DNA of 64,000 bases from Roseivivax lentus (lineage in GTDB: Bacteria > Pseudomonadota > Alphaproteobacteria > Rhodobacterales > Rhodobacteraceae), in NCBI RefSeq assembly GCF_900156805.1, contig NZ_FTOQ01000001.1, forward strand, positions 1-64,000, given 5' to 3'. How positions within the stretch are numbered: position 1 is the first letter of the stretch; every line of letters begins with the position of its first letter. A program made the translations under genes and the position numbers. The notes under the pieces were generated by a model that made no database searches, was not told the DNA's origin, and saw only the letters and a program-made list of their open reading frames with translations. This document shows, piece after piece, positions 11,193 through 19,785 of this stretch.

Positions 11193-12422
11193 TCACTCTT
11201 CCAATCGGGTCGCCCAGAGCAGTGCCAGGGCGATCAGTTTCAGGATACACGGCACCAACGCATAGAGCAGGCTCAGGGTCCAAAGCGCTTGTGCAGAATT
11301 TTCTTTCCCAGTCTCGAAGCCAACGGCTCCCAACAGGGGAAGTAGGGCGACCGCCGCAAAAGCCAGCGTGAATTTCTGCGCGAAGGACCAGAGAGAGAAG
11401 CCTTCGGAGGCGTTGGGCGCGATCCGCTCCATCCGCTGCGAGAAGATCGCGGGCAGCAAGGTGAGGTCCGCCCCGAGCGTGGCGCCGGACGCGAGACAGA
11501 TCATTGCGAAGGCAAACGTGTCGCCCTCGCGCAGCGTCAGCGCGAAGGAAAAGGCGATGATCGCGGCGACCATCGCGCCCATCAGCGTGCGTTTCGGCCC
11601 GACCCGTTCGGCCAGTCGCGACCAGAACGGTGCGGACCCGGCAGCGGCGAGGAAGAACAGCAGCAAGAGCGGCCCTTCCCAGCCCGGCGCCTGCAACCGG
11701 CTTTCCACGAAGAACAGGAACAGCGTCGAGGTGACCGCGACCGGCGCGGCATTGGCGAGCGCCACGAGCAGCAGTTTCCGGGTGATGCTGTCGCGCAGAA
11801 TGACGCCGAAGCCCTGGCTCTGCACCGCGATGCCGCCGCGCCATTCCTGCCGCATGAGGAAGACCGCGACGAGGCAGAGCGCCGCGAAGACGAGCGAGAA
11901 GGCGGCAAATTCCGGCAGGCCCAGCGCCGCGAAGGCGGTGGGCAGCACCGAGGCCACGCAGATGCCCAGCAGCCCACCGGTCTCGCGCCATCGGGCGAGG
12001 CGCAGATGCCCCCGCTCGCCCAGATCGCCGGCCTTGGCGACCCCGCGCGCATAGAAGGTGATGGTTAGGAACGAAAAGGCCGAGAAGACCATCGTCAGCG
12101 TGATCGCGAACCACAGCCCCGGTGCGACGGGCGGTGCCACGGCGAAGAGGCCGATCATGCCCGACCCCATCACCACCGCCGCCGTCGCCACCGCGAGACC
12201 GCGCACATCCCGCAGCTTTTCCGTGAGCCAGCCAAAGGTCGGGTCCTGCACCAGGTCGAGCAGCCGCAGCGCGAAGAGGATCGTGCCCAGCGCCCCGAGG
12301 CTCACGGCGTAATTGTCGGCGTAGAACTTGGGCGCGTGGATGTAGATCGGCAGACCCGCCGCCGAAAGAATGCCCGCAAAGACCGCATAGCCCGGAAGGT
12401 TGAGCGCCCGGGACCCGCTCAA
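11193..12422 (-). CDS. MFS transporter of the RpoE-linked operon
   Basis: A 409-residue transporter with about twelve transmembrane segments. The region around LRLLDLVQDPTFGWLTEKLRDVRG resembles the first-loop motif of the glycoside-pentoside-hexuronide cation symporter type, but the substrate is unknown. The start is a TTG at 12422 whose last two bases overlap the DUF1365 stop codon (TTGA), giving MSGSRALNLPGYAVFAGIL. No ATG lies nearby in frame, and the longer frame runs into DUF1365. Four bases separate it from the next gene, so it is mid-operon. Confidence 0.87.
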   Translation of the reverse strand: MSGSRALNLPGYAVFAGILSAAGLPIYIHAPKFYADNYAVSLGALGTILFALRLLDLVQDPTFGWLTEKLRDVRGLAVATAAVVMGSGMIGLFAVAPPVAPGLWFAITLTMVFSAFSFLTITFYARGVAKAGDLGERGHLRLARWRETGGLLGICVASVLPTAFAALGLPEFAAFSLVFAALCLVAVFLMRQEWRGGIAVQSQGFGVILRDSITRKLLLVALANAAPVAVTSTLFLFFVESRLQAPGWEGPLLLLFFLAAAGSAPFWSRLAERVGPKRTLMGAMVAAIIAFSFALTLREGDTFAFAMICLASGATLGADLTLLPAIFSQRMERIAPNASEGFSLWSFAQKFTLAFAAVALLPLLGAVGFETGKENSAQALWTLSLLYALVPCILKLIALALLWATRLEE

Positions 12423-13183
12423 CGGGACACCTCGGACGTGGGCGGCTCGGGCCGCGGACGATAGCGCGCGCCCTTCCACCAGAGCTTCAGCGCCTGCCAG
12501 TGGATCAGCGCCAGCACCCGGCGCGACCCGAAGGGCCGCCGCGCCAGCGCGCACAGCGCCGAGCCCGTGGTCATCGGCTTGCGCGGTCCGGTCAGCGTCG
12601 CGATCACCCCGTTTTCGCCGCCATCCATGTCGAAATCGATCCAGATGCCGATGCGGTCGTCGCGGATATCGAAGCGGAAGACATAGCCGCCACCGATGGG
12701 CTGGAACGGCGAGACGTGGAAGATTTTCGTGGCGGTCAGCCGGTCGGACGGACCGATCGGCCCGCCGTCGGACCGCGCCGCGAGGTAGGAATGCCGGTCA
12801 CCGAAGGTGTTCGTGACCTCGGCGATCACCGCGACGAGGGCGCCGTCCTTGTCATGGGCGAGCCAGAAACTCACCGGGTTGAAGACATGCCCGAGGATGC
12901 GCGGCTGCGCCAAGAGCTCGAGCCGCCCTTCTGCCCGGACCTGGTATTGATCGAGCACCTCGCGGGCCCATAGCGCGCCGCGCCCGGCGCCCGGTGGCCC
13001 GCCATGATCGCGGTCCTGCACCGACAGGACATTGCCGCGATTGCGCGAGAAGAGCCGCGGTCCGCGCACCGGCGCCTCCGCATCGAGGCAGACATAGTCG
13101 ATAGAGTAGCGGAAGTCGTTCTTCACCGCGCCCTTCCGCCCGTGCCAGGTATGGCCCTCGATATGATCGACGACGTGGGTCAC
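12419..13183 (-). CDS. DUF1365 protein of the RpoE-linked operon
   Basis: A 254-residue protein of the DUF1365 family. It starts at a GTG (MTHVVDHIEGHTWHGRKG) that overlaps the stop of the FAD gene (GTGA). Conserved stretches include FRYSIDYVCLD, LLAQPRILGHVFNPVSFW, IAEVTNTFGDRHSYL and KIFHVSPFQP. The equivalent R. sphaeroides gene (RSP1090, from memory) is an RpoE target and influences ChrR turnover under singlet oxygen. Family members usually sit next to an FAD amine-oxidase-like enzyme, as here, and are connected with fatty-acid modification. The activity is not proven. Confidence 0.9.
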   Translation of the reverse strand: MTHVVDHIEGHTWHGRKGAVKNDFRYSIDYVCLDAEAPVRGPRLFSRNRGNVLSVQDRDHGGPPGAGRGALWAREVLDQYQVRAEGRLELLAQPRILGHVFNPVSFWLAHDKDGALVAVIAEVTNTFGDRHSYLAARSDGGPIGPSDRLTATKIFHVSPFQPIGGGYVFRFDIRDDRIGIWIDFDMDGGENGVIATLTGPRKPMTTGSALCALARRPFGSRRVLALIHWQALKLWWKGARYRPRPEPPTSEVSR

Positions 13184-14475
13184 GCGGCGCTCGGCACCGC
13201 GGTCTTGCCGAGGATGCCCTCGGCCACGTCGAGTCCCGACGACAGGCCGTCCTCGTGGAAGCCGTTCTTCATCCATGCGCCGCAGAACCAGGTGGCATTG
13301 TCTCCGTTCATCGCCGCGACCCGGCCCTGGGCCTCGAGTGCTGCCAGGTCGTAGACCGGGTGGCGCAGGACCGTCTCGTCCCAGATCAGCTCCTCGCGGA
13401 TGGGGCGCGTCGAGTTGAGCGTGACGAAGCACAGATCGTCCATGGGAATGGGCTGAAGCGAGTTCATCCAATAGGTCAGGTCGATAGTGTTGAAGGCGCG
13501 CGGCGTGTCCTCGATGTAGTTCCACGACGACCAGACCTTGCGCGATTTCGGCATGATCCCGGTATCGCCATGCAGCACGACCGTGTTCGGCTGATAGCCG
13601 ATGGCGCCCAGCGCCGATTGCTCCGCCGGCGTCGGATCGGCCAGAAGCCGCAGCGTGTCGTCGGAATGCGTGGCGAAGACGACCTCGTCGAAGCTTTCCC
13701 ACTCGGCGCCGTGCAGCTTGACCTCGGCGCCCCTTTCGGTCCGGCGCACGGCGTCCACCGGTGTGCCGAGGCGCATCTCGACGCCCTGCACCCGCAGAGC
13801 CGCCTCGAACCGGCGCACATATTCGATGGAGCCACCATCGACCGTGTACCATTGGTGCTGGCCATAGGCGTTCAGCAGTGCGTGGTTCTCGAAGAACTGC
13901 ACCAGCGCATGGGCTGGAAAATCGAGGATCTTGTCCGTCGGCGTGGACCAGATCGCTCCCGACAGGGGCAGGAGGTAGTAATCGCGGAACCACGGCCCGA
14001 CACCCAGATCCTGCAGGAAATCCCCGAGGCTCTGCGTGCGGTCCTGCGCCGAGGACAGCGCCTTCGCGTTGAAGCGGAAGATGTCGCGCACCATGCGCAG
14101 AAAGCGCGGATTGGCGACGTTGCGCCGCTGCGCGAAGAGCGCCCCCAGCGAGGCCAGCCCATATTCCAGCCGCCCGCCCGACAGCGAGGCGCCGAAGCTC
14201 ATGTCGGATTTCACCACCGGCACGTCGAGCCGGTCGAACACGCGGGCCAGATTTGGGTAATTGGCGTAGTTGAACACGATGAAACCGGTATCCACGGGCT
14301 GGTCGCCCCGCTTGCCGCCCATCTTGGTCCGCGCATGTCCGCCGAGACGCGGCTCCGCCTCGATCAGGGTGACGCGGTGCACATCCGCCAGGGCATGCGC
14401 GGCGCCAAGACCGGAGATTCCGGCGCCGATGACGGCGACGCGTTTGGGCGCGGATGGGCGCGATTCGAATGGCAT
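13180..14475 (-). CDS. FAD-dependent amine-oxidase-like oxidoreductase
   Basis: A 431-residue flavoprotein with an N-terminal Rossmann motif (VAVIGAGISGLGAAHAL) and the follow-on EAEPRLGGHARTK. Near the C-terminus, ATWFCGAWMKNGFHEDGLSSG is the FAD-contact region. In R. sphaeroides the counterpart (RSP1091, named UfaD in furan fatty acid work, from memory) helps modify methylated fatty acids and affects ChrR degradation. It is the first gene of the leftward five-gene operon, divergent from rpoE. I could not identify an RpoE-type promoter on this strand upstream of it. Confidence 0.9.
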   Translation of the reverse strand: MPFESRPSAPKRVAVIGAGISGLGAAHALADVHRVTLIEAEPRLGGHARTKMGGKRGDQPVDTGFIVFNYANYPNLARVFDRLDVPVVKSDMSFGASLSGGRLEYGLASLGALFAQRRNVANPRFLRMVRDIFRFNAKALSSAQDRTQSLGDFLQDLGVGPWFRDYYLLPLSGAIWSTPTDKILDFPAHALVQFFENHALLNAYGQHQWYTVDGGSIEYVRRFEAALRVQGVEMRLGTPVDAVRRTERGAEVKLHGAEWESFDEVVFATHSDDTLRLLADPTPAEQSALGAIGYQPNTVVLHGDTGIMPKSRKVWSSWNYIEDTPRAFNTIDLTYWMNSLQPIPMDDLCFVTLNSTRPIREELIWDETVLRHPVYDLAALEAQGRVAAMNGDNATWFCGAWMKNGFHEDGLSSGLDVAEGILGKTAVPSAA

Positions 14476-14562
14476 ACGGAACTTCTCCGGTTATTGACGT
14501 CTTCGTACTGATACGCGGGAGGGGCGCAGACGGATGAAAAAGTCCCAGATCACGGACAAGAC

Positions 14563-14591
14563 TGATCCGCCAGAGACCCCGGCGCGTAAGA
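14563..14591 (+). promoter_or_regulatory. RpoE (group IV sigma) autoregulated promoter
   Basis: TGATCC at 14563-14568, exactly 18 bases, then TAAGA at 14587-14591. This matches the consensus known for R. sphaeroides sigma-E targets, including its own rpoE-chrR promoter. Transcription should start near 14597, which places the promoter upstream of the chosen rpoE ATG. Confidence 0.85.
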
Positions 14592-14689
14592 GAAGTATGT
14601 TGCATGATGCAAACGTCGAGCCTGCGGTCCCCGACACCGCTTTGGACACTCTGCCCGGCCTCCGCGCCGGTCGCCGGCCGGGTGCCGCG

Positions 14690-15253
14690 ATGAGCCGCGC
14701 CGCGCGCTCCGGCGGGGACGGGCCGGTGGCCGACTGGGTGGCCGAGATGGTGCTGATCCGGCGCGACCGCTGCGAGGCCTCCTTCGCGGCGCTCTTTCGG
14801 CACTTCGCCCCACGTCTCAAGGCCTTCCTGATGCGCTCGGGGCTCGATCCCGCGCTCTCCGAAGAGGTCGTGCAGGACGTGATGCAGACGGTGTGGCGCA
14901 AGGCCGACCAGTTCGACCCGACGCGGGCCAGCGTGTCGACCTGGATCTACACCATCGCCCGCAACCGGCGCATCGACGTGCTGCGCCGCCATGCCAGGCC
15001 GGAGCCCGAGGATTTGCCCTGGGGCCCGGCGGAAGAACCCGACCAGGCCGAGGTGATCGGCCTGCAACAGGAAAGCGAGACCTTGCGCGCCGCGCTGAAG
15101 ACCCTGCCCGACAAGCAACGCGTTCTGGTGGAGAAGGCCTATTTCGGCGATCTCAGCCATTCCGAGATCGCCGCCGAGACCGGCCTGCCGCTCGGCACGA
15201 TCAAGTCCCGCATCCGCCTCGCGTTCGAGCGGCTCCGCCGCGCCCTGGATTGA
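14690..15253 (+). CDS. rpoE: RpoE, group IV (ECF) sigma factor of the singlet-oxygen response
   Basis: A 187-residue ECF sigma factor. Region 2 is visible as FAALFRHFAPRLKAFLMRSG, EEVVQDVMQTVWRKADQFDP and STWIYTIARNRRIDVLRR. Region 4 is SEIAAETGLPLGTIKSRIRLAF. The open frame extends upstream, but the RpoE-like promoter at 14563-14591 lies inside that extension, so I place the start at the ATG at 14690 (MSRAARSGGDG). It lacks a strong ribosome site, so a later start is possible. chrR follows 12 bases after the stop. The factor should be held inactive by ChrR until singlet oxygen appears. Confidence 0.92.
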   Translation: MSRAARSGGDGPVADWVAEMVLIRRDRCEASFAALFRHFAPRLKAFLMRSGLDPALSEEVVQDVMQTVWRKADQFDPTRASVSTWIYTIARNRRIDVLRRHARPEPEDLPWGPAEEPDQAEVIGLQQESETLRAALKTLPDKQRVLVEKAYFGDLSHSEIAAETGLPLGTIKSRIRLAFERLRRALD

Positions 15254-15265
15254 GAAAGACCGACG

Positions 15266-15907
15266 ATGATCCGCCACCATTTCCCCGATGACACGCTGAT
15301 GGCCTATGCGGCGGGACAGCTGCCCGAGGCCTTTTCGCTCGCCGTCGCGGTGCACCTGTCGCTCTGCGACCGCTGCCGCGCCACGGCGGAGAGCTACGAT
15401 GCCCTGGGCGGGGCGCTTCTCGAGGACAGCGAGGCCGTCGCGGTCTCCGACGACCTTCTCGCGCGGACCGTTGCGGGCCTCGATGCGCAGTCCGAACCAT
15501 CCGCAGACAGGCCCGCACCCGATCCGGTCCTGCCGCGCCCACTGCAGGATTATGTGGGCGGGCGGCTTGCGGATGTGAAATGGCGCAGCGTCGGGTTCGG
15601 GGTCAGGCAGGCGATCCTGCCGATGACCGACCGCTCCGCCACCGCGCGGCTTCTCTACATTCCGGCCGGAACCGCCGTGCCCGATCACTCCCATCACGGC
15701 ACCGAGGTGACGCTTGTCCTGCAGGGGTCCTTCACCGATGCGGACGGCACCTTCGCCCGCGGTGACGTGGAGGTGGCGACCGACGAGACCGACCACCGCC
15801 CGGTGGCGGATATCTCGCAGGATTGCATCTGCCTCGCCGTCACCGATGCACCCTTGCGGTTCAAGGGATGGCTGCCCCGGATCGCCCAACCCTTCCTGCG
15901 GATCTGA
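15266..15907 (+). CDS. chrR: ChrR, zinc-binding anti-sigma factor
   Basis: A 213-residue two-domain anti-sigma factor. The N-terminal ZAS domain has His5, His30, Cys34 and Cys37 (HLSLCDRC), the zinc site that holds RpoE. The C-terminal cupin has His141, His143, Glu147 and His177, the second zinc site, plus a Cys187-x-Cys189 pair. These match the positions reported for R. sphaeroides ChrR, within one residue for the ZAS set. All key ligands are present, so the switch should work. It lies in an operon with rpoE. Confidence 0.95.
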   Translation: MIRHHFPDDTLMAYAAGQLPEAFSLAVAVHLSLCDRCRATAESYDALGGALLEDSEAVAVSDDLLARTVAGLDAQSEPSADRPAPDPVLPRPLQDYVGGRLADVKWRSVGFGVRQAILPMTDRSATARLLYIPAGTAVPDHSHHGTEVTLVLQGSFTDADGTFARGDVEVATDETDHRPVADISQDCICLAVTDAPLRFKGWLPRIAQPFLRI

Positions 15908-15969
15908 CCGTCCCCTTGCCGCAATGAGGCGGATGCGGCAGGCTCCCCCGTTCACCAAGGGGGTCCGGA

Positions 15970-16533
15970 ATGCTCGTCACCGATCGGCTTATCCTGCGCG
16001 CCTTCGAGCCGCGCGACCGCGACGCCTTCGTCGCGCTGAACAGCGATCCGCAGGTCATGCATTTCTTCGGGCGCCCCTACAGCGCGCAGGAATCCTTGGC
16101 GCAGCTGTCGGATTTCGCCCAGGCGCAGGCCCGCCGAGGATACGCCTTCTCGGCGGTGGAGCGGCGGTCCGATCACCGGGTCATCGGCATGTGCGGCCTG
16201 TCCCGCGTCGATGCCGGGCTGCCCTGCGCTCCGGCCACCGAAATCGGCTGGCGCCTCCGGCCCGAGGCTTGGGGCCATGGCTACGCGACCGAGGCCGCGC
16301 GCGCCTGGCTCGCCCATGGCTTCGACGCCTTGGGCCTGCCCGAGATCGTCGCCTTCGCCCCGAAGATCAACGTGCCCTCCCGGCGGGTCATGGCGCGGAT
16401 CGGCATGCGGCACGATCCCGACGAGGACTTCCTCCACCCCGACATCGCGCGGGATTCGGAACTGAACCCGATGGTGCTCTGCCGGATCGACAAGGCGCGC
16501 TGGCGGGCCTTGAAGGAACCACACGACACGTAG
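15970..16533 (+). CDS. GNAT family N-acetyltransferase (RimJ/RimL type)
   Basis: A 187-residue acetyltransferase with the pattern LVTDRLILRAFEPRDRDAF typical of the RimJ/RimL group. The acetyl-CoA loop region is EIGWRLRPEAWGHGYATEA, and KINVPSRRVMARIGM is the usual closing motif. It likely acetylates a protein N-terminus or a small amine; the substrate cannot be assigned. It starts 62 bases after chrR in the same direction and could be read through from the rpoE promoter. GGGGG lies a few bases before the ATG. Confidence 0.88.
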   Translation: MLVTDRLILRAFEPRDRDAFVALNSDPQVMHFFGRPYSAQESLAQLSDFAQAQARRGYAFSAVERRSDHRVIGMCGLSRVDAGLPCAPATEIGWRLRPEAWGHGYATEAARAWLAHGFDALGLPEIVAFAPKINVPSRRVMARIGMRHDPDEDFLHPDIARDSELNPMVLCRIDKARWRALKEPHDT

Positions 16534-16627
16534 CGCCACCCCCCTTGCGCTTGCCTCTTTCAAAAATACCGCCGGGGGTGAATGCGCGGGGCACCCGCGC
16601 AGAGGGGGCAGCGCCCCCTGAAACGGC

Positions 16628-16653
16628 AAAAGCGCGCCCGAAGGCGCGCTTTT
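16628..16653. terminator. Bidirectional terminator between the GNAT gene and lpd
   Basis: An 11-bp perfect inverted repeat (AAAAGCGCGCC/GGCGCGCTTTT) with loop CGAA has T-runs on either strand. It lies between two convergent genes and can serve both. Confidence 0.85.
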
Positions 16654-16693
16654 GGTCATCCTGCCGCGGCGCCTTGGCGCCGCGACATCCGGA

Positions 16694-18436
16694 TCACTTC
16701 TTTTTCTTCTTGGGCGGGATCAGGTCGGTGATCGTGCCCTCGAACATCTCGGCGGCGAAGTTCACCGTCTCCGACAGGGTCGGGTGCGGGTGGATGGTGT
16801 GACCGAGATCCACCGCATCCGCGCCCATCTCGATGGCCAGCGCCACTTCCGAGATCAGATCGCCCGCATTGGTGCCGACGATGGCCCCGCCGATCACCCG
16901 GTCGTCCTCGGGATCGAAGATCAGCTTGGTTATGCCCTCGGAACGTCCGTTCGACAGCGCGCGCCCGGATGCGGCCCAGGGGAAGACCCCCTTCTCGATC
17001 TTCATGCCACGCGCCTTGGCCTCGTTCTCGGTCACGCCGCACCAGGCCACTTCCGGATCGGTATAGGCCACCGACGGGATGACACGCGCGTCGAAGGCCC
17101 GCTTCTCTCCCGAGGCCACCTCTGCCGCGACCTTGCCCTCATGCACCGCCTTGTGCGCCAGCATGGGCTGGCCCACCACATCGCCGATGGCGAAGATATG
17201 CGGCACATTGGTGCGCTGCTGGTGATCGACCTCGATGAAGCCGCGATCGGTGACCTTCACGCCGGCCTGGTGGGCGGCGATCTTGGCCCCGTTCGGCGTC
17301 CGACCCACGGAGACGAGCATCTTGTCGAAGACCTCCGTCGAGGTCTCGCCCTTCTCGTCCTCGAAGGTCACTTTCAGACCCTGCTTCTGCGCCTCGACCG
17401 CGGTCACCTTGGTCTTGAGCTTGATCGCCGCGAGACGCCCCTCCATCCGCTTGTGCAAGGGCTTCACGATGTCCTTGTCGGCGCCGGGCAGGATCTGGTC
17501 CATCATCTCGACCACCGTCACGTCCGCGCCCAGCGCGTCGTAGACCGTGGCCATCTCGAAGCCGATGATACCGCCACCAAGGACGATCATCTTCTTCGGG
17601 ATCGGATTGAGTTCCAGCGCGCCGGTGCTGTCCACCACCCGCTCGTCGTCATGCGGAATGAAGGGCAGCTTCACCGGCTCGGATCCCGCCGCGATGATGC
17701 ATTGATCGAAGGTGACGGTCTTCTTGCCCTCCTCGGTCTCCACCGCGATGGAATTGGCACCGGTGAAGGTGCCGTAGCCGTTGACCACGGTGACCTTGCG
17801 CTGTTTGGCCATACCGGCGAGACCGCCCGTGAGCTTGCCCACGACGCCGTTCTTCCATTCGCGCAGATCGTCCGCGTTCACCTTGGGCTTGCCGAAGGTG
17901 ATGCCGTGCTCCGACATCTCCTCGGTCTCGGTGATGACCTTCGAGGCATGCAGAAGCGCCTTCGAGGGGATACAGCCCACGTTGAGGCAGACGCCGCCCA
18001 GCGTGTCGTATTTCTCGATCAGGATCACCTTCTTGCCGAGATCGGCGGCGCGGAACGCCGCCGTGTAGCCGCCGGGGCCGGAGCCCAGCACGACCACCTC
18101 GCCGTGAAAGTCGCCCGAGCCCGACGCGGTGCCCGCCGCCGCCTTGGGCGCGGGCGTGTCGTCGGCTTTCGGGGCCTCTTCCTTTTTCGGGGCCTCGGAC
18201 GCGCCTTCCGCGGCCTCAAGGATGACGATCACGTCGCCCTCGGAGACCTTGTCGCCTTCGGAGACTCTGATCTCGGTCACCTTGCCCGCACCCGATGAGG
18301 GCACTTCCATGGTGGCCTTGTCGCTCTCCAGCTCGATCAGCGGGTCTTCCTCGGCCACCGTGTCGCCCACGCTCACCAGAACGCTGACGACGGGCACGTC
18401 AGTAAAATCACCAATATCGGGGACTTTGATTTCCAT
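16694..18436 (-). CDS. lpd: Dihydrolipoyl dehydrogenase (E3) with N-terminal lipoyl domain
   Basis: A 580-residue flavoprotein that reoxidises the lipoyl groups of pyruvate dehydrogenase. Residues 1 to about 80 form a lipoyl domain with lipoylated Lys40 (ESDKATM). An Ala/Pro/Lys-rich linker follows, then the E3 core with VVVLGSGPGGYTAAF (FAD), redox disulfide CLNVGC, NAD motif IVLGGGIIGFE, and the catalytic His in HTIHPHPTLSE. The C-terminus ends in five lysines. E3 with its own lipoyl domain is known in some bacteria. It is last in aceE-aceF-lpd, 18 bases after aceF. Confidence 0.95.
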   Translation of the reverse strand: MEIKVPDIGDFTDVPVVSVLVSVGDTVAEEDPLIELESDKATMEVPSSGAGKVTEIRVSEGDKVSEGDVIVILEAAEGASEAPKKEEAPKADDTPAPKAAAGTASGSGDFHGEVVVLGSGPGGYTAAFRAADLGKKVILIEKYDTLGGVCLNVGCIPSKALLHASKVITETEEMSEHGITFGKPKVNADDLREWKNGVVGKLTGGLAGMAKQRKVTVVNGYGTFTGANSIAVETEEGKKTVTFDQCIIAAGSEPVKLPFIPHDDERVVDSTGALELNPIPKKMIVLGGGIIGFEMATVYDALGADVTVVEMMDQILPGADKDIVKPLHKRMEGRLAAIKLKTKVTAVEAQKQGLKVTFEDEKGETSTEVFDKMLVSVGRTPNGAKIAAHQAGVKVTDRGFIEVDHQQRTNVPHIFAIGDVVGQPMLAHKAVHEGKVAAEVASGEKRAFDARVIPSVAYTDPEVAWCGVTENEAKARGMKIEKGVFPWAASGRALSNGRSEGITKLIFDPEDDRVIGGAIVGTNAGDLISEVALAIEMGADAVDLGHTIHPHPTLSETVNFAAEMFEGTITDLIPPKKKKK

Positions 18437-18454
18437 GTCTTCCGTCCCTTTCCG

Positions 18455-19759
18455 TTACAGCATGATCCGGCGCGGATCGGCCAGAAGATACTTCAGATGC
18501 GCCGCGAACCGCGCAGCGAGCGCGCCGTCGATGGCCCGGTGATCGTAGCTGAGGCTCATCGGCAGGATGTTGCGCGGTACGAATTCCTCGCCGTTCCAGA
18601 CGGGTTTCATGGCCGAGCGGGTGAGGCCCAGGATGGCCACTTCCGGCGCGTTGACGATGGGCGTGAACGAGGTTCCGCCGATGCCGCCGAGCGAGGAGAT
18701 GGTGAAGGTCGCGCCCTGCATCTGGTCGCCCTTCAGCTTGCCGTCGCGGGCGGCGGCGCTGAGCTCCATCAGGTCCTTGGAGATATCGACGATCCCCTTG
18801 CGGTCAGCCTCCTTGATGACCGGCACCATCAGGCCGTTCGGCGTGTCCGCGGCAAAGCCGATATTGTAGAAGTCCTTCTTGATCAGCTTGTCGCCATCGG
18901 GATGGATCGACGAGTTGAACTCCCAGTGCTTCTTGAGCGCCGAGACCGACGCCTTGACCAGGAAGGACAGCAGCGTGACGCGGTAGCCCTCTTCCTTGGC
19001 CTGGGTGTCGAGTTCCTTGCGGTACTTGTCGAGGTCGGTGATATCCGCGTCCTCGTTATGGGTGACATGCGGGATGTTGAGCCAGGAGCGGTGCAGCGCG
19101 GGGCCGCTGAGCTTCTTGATGCGGCTCATCTCGACATTCTCGACGGGGCCGAACTTGGAGAAGTCCACCGTCGGGATCGGCGGGATGCCCATGCCGCCCT
19201 GCGCGCCACCGGTGGCCGCCGCGGCGCCTGCGGACTGACCCTTGAGCGCCTTTTCCACGTCCTCGCGCAGGATACGGCCCTTGCGGCCCGTGCCGTTCAC
19301 CTTGTTGAGATCCACATCGACCCGGCGCGCATAGGCCCGGACCGACGGCGAGGCATGGACCTTGCCGAAGCCCGCATCCGTCACCGCGCCCGAGCTCTGA
19401 CCGGTCTGGGCGGGCTGCGACGCCTGCGCGGGTTCGGATTTCGGCGCTTCCTTCGGGGCCTCCTCCTTGGTCTCTTTCGAGCCCGCATCGTCGCTGCCAC
19501 CGCCGCTGTCGCCGCCCGACGCGCCGCTTTCCTCGATGATCAGGATCAGATCGCCTTCGGACACGGTATCGCCTTCGGAGACCTTGATCTCCTTGACGGT
19601 GCCCGCATGCGACGAGGGGACCTCCATCGTCGCCTTGTCGCTCTCCAGTTCGATCAGCGGGTCTTCCTCGGCGATGGTGTCGCCGACACTCACGAGAACG
19701 CTGACCACGGGCACATCGGTGAAATCGCCGATATCGGGAACTTTTACTTCGGTTGTCAT
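18455..19759 (-). CDS. aceF: Dihydrolipoyllysine acetyltransferase (E2 of pyruvate dehydrogenase)
   Basis: A 434-residue E2 that transfers acetyl groups from lipoyl to CoA. It has one lipoyl domain (Lys42 in ESDKATM) nearly identical in sequence to that of the E3 gene. A long flexible linker rich in Ala, Glu, Lys, Ser and Pro follows, then an E3/E1-binding domain (ASPSVRAYARRVDVDLNKV, GRILREDVEKAL). The catalytic domain keeps the active-site YDHRAIDG. With a single lipoyl domain it is short beside the E. coli three-domain form. It is the middle gene of the operon. Confidence 0.94.
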   Translation of the reverse strand: MTTEVKVPDIGDFTDVPVVSVLVSVGDTIAEEDPLIELESDKATMEVPSSHAGTVKEIKVSEGDTVSEGDLILIIEESGASGGDSGGGSDDAGSKETKEEAPKEAPKSEPAQASQPAQTGQSSGAVTDAGFGKVHASPSVRAYARRVDVDLNKVNGTGRKGRILREDVEKALKGQSAGAAAATGGAQGGMGIPPIPTVDFSKFGPVENVEMSRIKKLSGPALHRSWLNIPHVTHNEDADITDLDKYRKELDTQAKEEGYRVTLLSFLVKASVSALKKHWEFNSSIHPDGDKLIKKDFYNIGFAADTPNGLMVPVIKEADRKGIVDISKDLMELSAAARDGKLKGDQMQGATFTISSLGGIGGTSFTPIVNAPEVAILGLTRSAMKPVWNGEEFVPRNILPMSLSYDHRAIDGALAARFAAHLKYLLADPRRIML

Positions 19760-19785
19760 ATCGTCTGTCTCCTCAAATCCGCGGT

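Noticed and set aside
14476-14562. RpoE-type promoter reading leftward into the FAD operon
   Set aside because: TGATCT at 14553-14548 on the minus strand has no TAAGA-like -10 at 18 bases; the sequence there is CTGCG.
12419-15958. A continuous 1179-residue frame on the minus strand covering DUF1365, part of the FAD gene and antisense rpoE-chrR
   Set aside because: Only the last 254 codons (DUF1365) are protein-like; the rest is out of frame with the FAD gene and antisense to rpoE-chrR.
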